A stretch of 64,000 nucleotides of DNA from JALSRD01 sp964476595 (GTDB lineage Bacteria; Desulfobacterota; Desulfobacteria; Desulfobacterales; JALSRD01): contig CAYZCL010000133.1 of the NCBI GenBank assembly GCA_964476595.1, positions 1 through 64,000 on the forward strand. Reading direction: 5' to 3'. This document shows, one piece after another, positions 60,083-64,000 of this stretch; position 1 is the stretch's first letter, and each line of letters begins with the position of its first letter. The notes under the pieces are model-generated. The model was not told the origin of the DNA. It saw nothing but the letters and a program-made list of their open reading frames with translations, and made no database searches. A program made the position numbers and the translations under genes.

Positions 60083-60975
60083 AGCGAATCGTCGAGTGCG
60101 TACCCAATTTCAGCGAAGGCCGTGACCCGGCCGTCATCTCCAGGATCGTGGGGCCCTTCCGGGGCAAGGCGGACGTCAAGCTGCTGGACTACCAGCGCGA
60201 CGAGGACCACAACCGCCTGGTGGTCACCGTGGTGGGGGAACCCGAACCCCTCAAGGAGACCGTCATCGCGGCCATCGGGGCCGCCGTGGAGGTCATCGAC
60301 ATGCGCCGCCACCGCGGCCAGCACCCGCGCATGGGCGCCGCCGACGTGGTGCCCTTCATTCCCATCCGGGGGGTCACCATGGAAGAGGCCGTGGCGCTCT
60401 CCCGTGAGGTGGCCCAGGCCGTGGCCCAGCGCTACGACCTGCCCGTCTTCCTCTACGAACAGTCGGCCACCGCGCCCCACCGCCGGAACCTGGCGGCCGT
60501 GCGCAAGGGCGAGTTCGAGGGCATGGCCGAAAAACTGCAGCAGCCCGAGTGGCAGCCGGACTTCGGGCCGACCACGGTGCACCCCACGGCCGGCGTCACC
60601 GCCATCGGCGCGCGCATGCCGCTGGTGGCCTTCAACGTCAACCTGAACACCGACCGCCTGGAGATCGCCCAGGACATCGCCAGGAACGTGCGCCACCTCT
60701 CCGGCGGCCTGCGCTACTGCAAGGCCCTGGGAATCGAACTCAAGGACCGCGGCATGGTGCAGGTGTCGATGAACATGACCGACTACACCCGCACGGCGCT
60801 CTACCGCGTGGTGGAGCTCATCCGCGCCGAGGCGCGCCGTTACGGCGTGACCATCGCCGGCAGCGAGATCATCGGGCTGGTGCCCATGGAGGCCCTGGTG
60901 GACTCGGCCGCCTACTACCTGGGCCTGGAGGGTTTTTCCATGGACCAGGTGCTGGAAAACCGGCTCATGGAGTAG
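60079..60975 (+). CDS. Glutamate formimidoyltransferase
   Basis: The 298-residue protein matches the transferase domain of FTCD: VECVPNFSEGRDPAVISRIV, DEDHNRLVVTVVGEP, the folate-pocket MRRHRGQHPRMGAADVVPF and SMNMTDYTRTALYRVVELIR. It moves the formimino group from formiminoglutamate to tetrahydrofolate. In this organism it is separate from the cyclodeaminase encoded next. Confidence 0.93.
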   Translation: MKRIVECVPNFSEGRDPAVISRIVGPFRGKADVKLLDYQRDEDHNRLVVTVVGEPEPLKETVIAAIGAAVEVIDMRRHRGQHPRMGAADVVPFIPIRGVTMEEAVALSREVAQAVAQRYDLPVFLYEQSATAPHRRNLAAVRKGEFEGMAEKLQQPEWQPDFGPTTVHPTAGVTAIGARMPLVAFNVNLNTDRLEIAQDIARNVRHLSGGLRYCKALGIELKDRGMVQVSMNMTDYTRTALYRVVELIRAEARRYGVTIAGSEIIGLVPMEALVDSAAYYLGLEGFSMDQVLENRLME

Positions 60976-60986
60976 GAGACAATAAT

Positions 60987-61604
60987 ATGCTTTCAGATCT
61001 GACGGTTACCGGATTTTCGGAAAGAACCGCTTCAGGCGATCCGCTGCCCGGCGGCGGCTCGGTTTCGGCCCTGGCCGCGGCCTTGGCCGCGGCCCTGGCC
61101 GAGATGGTGGCCAACCTCACCGTGGGCCGCAAGAAATTCGCGCGGCACGAGGACGCCATGCTGGCCCTGCGCGACGAGGCCGCCCGGCTGCGCTCCGCCA
61201 TGCTGGCCTGCATCGACCGAGACGCCGAGGCCTACCAGCAGGTGCTGTCGGCCTTCCGCCTGCCCAAAGACGACGATGCCCAGAAAGCCCGCCGCAGGGA
61301 GGCCATCCAGGAGGGCTTCAAGCAGGCCGCGCGGGTGCCGCTGTCCGTGGCCGCCGACGCCCTGCGGATCCTCGAACTGGCCCTGGAGGCCGTGTCGCGG
61401 GGCAACCCCAACGCTTTCAGCGACGGCGTGGTGGCGGCCCTGATGGCCAGGAGCGCCGTGCTGGGCGCCCTGAGCAACGTCAAGATCAACCTGGAGGCCA
61501 TCGAGGACCCGGCTTTCGTGGATGACTTCACCGGCCGCGCCCGGGAGATCCGGCAAAAGCTGGAGGCCGCCGAACCGCAGCTGCAGTCCCTGCTCCCCTT
61601 CTGA
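60987..61604 (+). CDS. Formimidoyltetrahydrofolate cyclodeaminase
   Basis: From the ATG at 60987 (GTAGGAGA upstream) the product has 205 residues, all helical. Motifs: SGDPLPGGGSVSALAAALAA, MVANLTVGRKKF and GNPNAFSDGVVAALMARSAV, as in the FTCD cyclodeaminase domain. It releases ammonia and yields methenyl-tetrahydrofolate, feeding C1 metabolism. It follows the transferase by 11 bases. Confidence 0.93.
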   Translation: MLSDLTVTGFSERTASGDPLPGGGSVSALAAALAAALAEMVANLTVGRKKFARHEDAMLALRDEAARLRSAMLACIDRDAEAYQQVLSAFRLPKDDDAQKARRREAIQEGFKQAARVPLSVAADALRILELALEAVSRGNPNAFSDGVVAALMARSAVLGALSNVKINLEAIEDPAFVDDFTGRAREIRQKLEAAEPQLQSLLPF

Positions 61605-61608
61605 ATTC

Positions 61609-62475
61609 ATGCACCTGTTTCTCGAGCAGCTTCTGAACGGCGTCGCCCAGGGGGCCATCTACGCCCTGGTCACCCTGGGCCTGACCCTGGTGTACGGCAT
61701 CCTGCGGGTGCTGCACGTGGCCCATGCCGCGGTCTACACCGTGGGCGCCTACCTCGGGCTGCTGGTCTTCAACACCACCGGCAGCCTGGCGCTGGCTTTC
61801 GCGGGGGCCATGGCGGGCTGCGCTCTGCTGGGGGTGCTTATCGAGCGCCTCGTCTATTTCCCGCTGCTCAAGTACCCCCCCTACGTGCCGCTGATCGGCA
61901 GCATCGCCGTGATGCTCTCCATCGAAGAGCTGCTGCGCCTGGTGGCCGGACCGTACATCCTCACTTTCCCGGCCAGGCTGCCGCTGCCCGCGGTGAACGT
62001 GGGCGGTTTCCAGGTCTCGTCGACCCTCATGGCGGTGTACGTCATCACTACCTTAGTGCTGGCGGTGCTGTGGTTCATCACCAGCCGCACCGAGACGGGG
62101 TTGGCCATGCGGGCGGCCTCCCAGGACATGCCGGTGGCCGACGCCATGGGCATCGACAGCCACTTCATCGTCAGCCTGACCTTCGTGCTGGGCTCGGCCA
62201 TCGCGGCCGTGGCCGGCGTGCTGGTGGGCATCTACTACAACCAGGTCTACCCCACCATGGGAAGCGTGCCGGCGTACAAGACGCTGGCCATCATCGTGGT
62301 GGGCGGCATGGGATCGGTGTCCGGCGCCGTGATCGCCTCGCTGCTGCTGGGCATCGCCGAGACCCTGCTGATCGGATACGCCAACATCCCCCTGCCCCGC
62401 GATGCGCTGGCTTTCATCGCCATGATCGCCGTGCTCATGTGGCGCCGCGAGGGGCTGATGGGGTCGGGAAGATGA
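61609..62475 (+). CDS. LivH-type permease (histidine operon)
   Basis: A 288-residue permease with eight hydrophobic segments. GVAQGAIYALVTLGLTLVYG and VLHVAHAAVYTVGAYLGL mark LivH; the ATPase-contact loop reads RAASQDMPVADAMGIDSHF. It begins four bases after the cyclodeaminase stop, so the transporter is part of the hut operon. Import of histidine or urocanate is the simplest inference. Confidence 0.9.
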   Translation: MHLFLEQLLNGVAQGAIYALVTLGLTLVYGILRVLHVAHAAVYTVGAYLGLLVFNTTGSLALAFAGAMAGCALLGVLIERLVYFPLLKYPPYVPLIGSIAVMLSIEELLRLVAGPYILTFPARLPLPAVNVGGFQVSSTLMAVYVITTLVLAVLWFITSRTETGLAMRAASQDMPVADAMGIDSHFIVSLTFVLGSAIAAVAGVLVGIYYNQVYPTMGSVPAYKTLAIIVVGGMGSVSGAVIASLLLGIAETLLIGYANIPLPRDALAFIAMIAVLMWRREGLMGSGR

Positions 62476-62503
62476 AAAACACCGTGCGGAGGAAAGACGC
62501 CCC

Positions 62504-63388
62504 GTGAGCGCCTACGTGATCACCATCGCCACCCTGATCGTCATCTACGCCATCGTGGTCTGCGGGCTCAACGTCATCGTGGGCTACGCCGGGCAGATCT
62601 CCCTGGGCCACGCCGCCTTTTTCGGTATCGGGGCCTACACGGCGGCCCTGCTGGCCACCAAGGGGCACTTCTCCTTCTGGGGCGCCCTGCCCCTGGTGAT
62701 TCTCATCAGCGGGCTGGTGGGGCTGCTGCTGGGGCTGCCCAGCCTGCGGGTGCGCGACGACTTCCTGGCCATCACCACCATCGGCATCAACTTCATCGTG
62801 GAGGCCGTCTTCCTCTACATTCCCTTCTTCGGAGGCGCCCTGGGCATCGGCGGCATCCCGCGCGTGGCGCTGCTGGGCGTCAAGCTCAAGGGAGCCGCTT
62901 TCCTGCTGCTGTGCCTCTTGTTCCTGGCGGTGGTGCTGCTGGTGTGCTGGTGGTTCACGCGCAGCTGGGCCGGCCTGGCCTGCTTCGCCCTGCGCGAGGA
63001 GGAGGCCGCGGCGGCCAGCATGGGCATCTCGCCGGTGCGCTTCAAGCTGACGGCCTTCGTACTGGGCACCTGCATGGCGGGACTGGGCGGGGCCCTGTAC
63101 GCCCACTACATGCGTTTCATCAGCGCCACGGACTTCTCTTTCCCGGTCTCCATCACCCTGCTGGCCATGCTGGTCATCGGCGGCATGGGCAACCTGTGGG
63201 CGCCGCTGCTGGGCGCCGTCATCCTGGGGGTGCTGCCCGAGCTGTTCCGTCCCATCGTGGACTACCGCATGCTCTTTTACACGGCCCTGCTGCTGCTGAT
63301 GATCCGCTTTCAGCCCGGCGGCCTGCTGGGCGAGGGCAGTTTCCTGCGGCGGAGGCTTCGCGTGAAGCCCGCGGAGGCCCCGGCATGA
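62504..63388 (+). CDS. LivM-type permease (histidine operon)
   Basis: A GTG start (62504) gives 294 residues with about nine membrane helices. CGLNVIVGYAGQISLGHAAF and LGLPSLRVRDDFLAITTIGI are LivM signatures; GGMGNLWAPLLGAVILGVLP lies near the end. Unlike the island LivM at 46161, it has no extra domain. It overlaps the ATPase gene by four bases. Confidence 0.9.
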   Translation: MSAYVITIATLIVIYAIVVCGLNVIVGYAGQISLGHAAFFGIGAYTAALLATKGHFSFWGALPLVILISGLVGLLLGLPSLRVRDDFLAITTIGINFIVEAVFLYIPFFGGALGIGGIPRVALLGVKLKGAAFLLLCLLFLAVVLLVCWWFTRSWAGLACFALREEEAAAASMGISPVRFKLTAFVLGTCMAGLGGALYAHYMRFISATDFSFPVSITLLAMLVIGGMGNLWAPLLGAVILGVLPELFRPIVDYRMLFYTALLLLMIRFQPGGLLGEGSFLRRRLRVKPAEAPA

Positions 63389-64000
63389 GCGCGCCGTTGC
63401 TGGAGATCACGGGCCTGTCCAAGACCTTCGGCGGGCTCAGGGCCGTGGACAACGTGGACATGACCCTCCACCCCGGCGAGATCCTGGGCCTGCTGGGCCC
63501 CAACGGCGCCGGCAAGACCGTCTGCTTCAACCTGATCTGCGGCGTCTACCGGCCCTCGGCGGGCCGCATCCGCTTCGACGGCCGGCGCATCGACGGCCTG
63601 GCGCCTCACGAGGTGGCCGCCCGTGGCATCGGCCGCACCTTCCAGATCGTCAAGCCCTTCGCCGCCCTGAGCGTGCTGGAAAACGTGCTGGTAGCCCGCG
63701 GCATCCGCCGCTACGGACGTTTTTCGCGCATGTGGGGCAGCTGGCGCGGACACGGTGACAAAGAGGCCGCCATGGCGCTGCTCGAACGCGTGGGCCTGGC
63801 GGACCTGGCCGGGAGGAAGGCCGGCCTGCTGCCCCTGGGCAACCTGCGGCGCCTGGAAATCGCCCGCGCCCTGGCCGTGGGCAGCCGTCTGGTGCTGCTG
63901 GACGAGTCCTTCTCCGGCCTGCGCCACGGGGAGATCGCCCGCCTGGAAGCCCTGGTACGGCGCATCCGCGAAGACGGCGTGACCATCCTACTCATCGAGC
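63385..64000 (+). CDS. LivG-type ATP-binding protein (cut by window edge)
   Basis: The frame runs from an ATG overlapping the LivM stop to the window end, 205 complete codons. Walker A is GPNGAGKTVCF and the LivG segment IGRTFQIVKPFAALSVLENV. The signature region reads PLGNLRRLEIARALAVG, and Walker B is LVLLDESFSGL, keeping the catalytic Glu but with Ser where Pro is usual. The remainder and a LivF partner should lie to the right. Confidence 0.9.
   Translation, partial: MSAPLLEITGLSKTFGGLRAVDNVDMTLHPGEILGLLGPNGAGKTVCFNLICGVYRPSAGRIRFDGRRIDGLAPHEVAARGIGRTFQIVKPFAALSVLENVLVARGIRRYGRFSRMWGSWRGHGDKEAAMALLERVGLADLAGRKAGLLPLGNLRRLEIARALAVGSRLVLLDESFSGLRHGEIARLEALVRRIREDGVTILLIE

Overview
The window reads as high-GC chromosomal DNA of an anaerobic, probably sulfate-reducing deltaproteobacterium (Desulfobacterota, Desulfobacterales-like). 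This is an inference from gene content: hgcAB mercury-methylation genes, a sulfide:quinone-reductase-like protein with DUF1641, a two-FmdE/molybdopterin cluster, MetX/MetW/MetY methionine synthesis, sigma-54 regulation and a probable selenoprotein. No rRNA, tRNA or CRISPR array was recognised.

Layout. 0-2.3 kb: the N-terminus of an AT-rich OLD-like ATPase gene at the edge, then a flavin-binding protein, an MBL hydrolase and RecX. 3.3-9.3 kb: a minus-strand thiamin salvage operon (thiM-thiE-thiL-thiD-thiZ-thiX-thiY) behind a promoter, a TPP riboswitch and an intrinsic terminator. 10.5-12.5 kb: marR-hgcA-hgcB. 12.5-14.9 kb: a low-GC decaying insert (tiny basic ORF, RelBE-type module, Cys-rich conserved protein, broken higBA) bounded by two direct copies of the last ~220 bp of hgcB. 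15.1-17.5 kb: a P1B ATPase with an ArsR repressor and two matching operators. 17.8-20.5 kb: an operon of a YHS-like ORF, a sigma factor, an anti-sigma factor fused to a glycogen-binding-like domain, a similar lipoprotein and a secreted Gly/His-repeat protein. 21-25 kb: stress protein, an SLC13-type transporter and DedA. 26-32 kb: metYXW and an SQR-like flavoprotein. 32-35.8 kb: a molybdopterin/FmdE/ModE-like cluster and a TauE exporter. 36-43.6 kb: rhodanese and MauE-like pair; ArsR plus an SO_0444-like permease whose gene has an in-frame TGA where Cys is expected (probable selenocysteine); a thioredoxin; a DUF4405 protein; a second ArsR; a Cache-HAMP-SpoIIE phosphatase.

43.9-52.6 kb is an island with transposase remnants at both ends. 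It carries a branched-chain-amino-acid-type ABC transporter whose LivM permease is fused to a complete alpha/beta hydrolase, with an XRE regulator. 52.5-55.5 kb holds a PAS/sigma-54 activator divergent from an outer-membrane porin that has a canonical -24/-12 promoter and an upstream direct repeat. The right end holds an FNR-box-controlled small Cys protein, an alpha/beta hydrolase and a histidine-degradation operon (long urocanase, formimidoyltransferase, cyclodeaminase) running into a second Liv-type transporter cut by the window edge.

The most notable observations are the selenocysteine-type permease, the hgcB duplication around a decaying toxin-antitoxin insert, the LivM-hydrolase fusion island and the sigma/anti-sigma/CBM48 operon.
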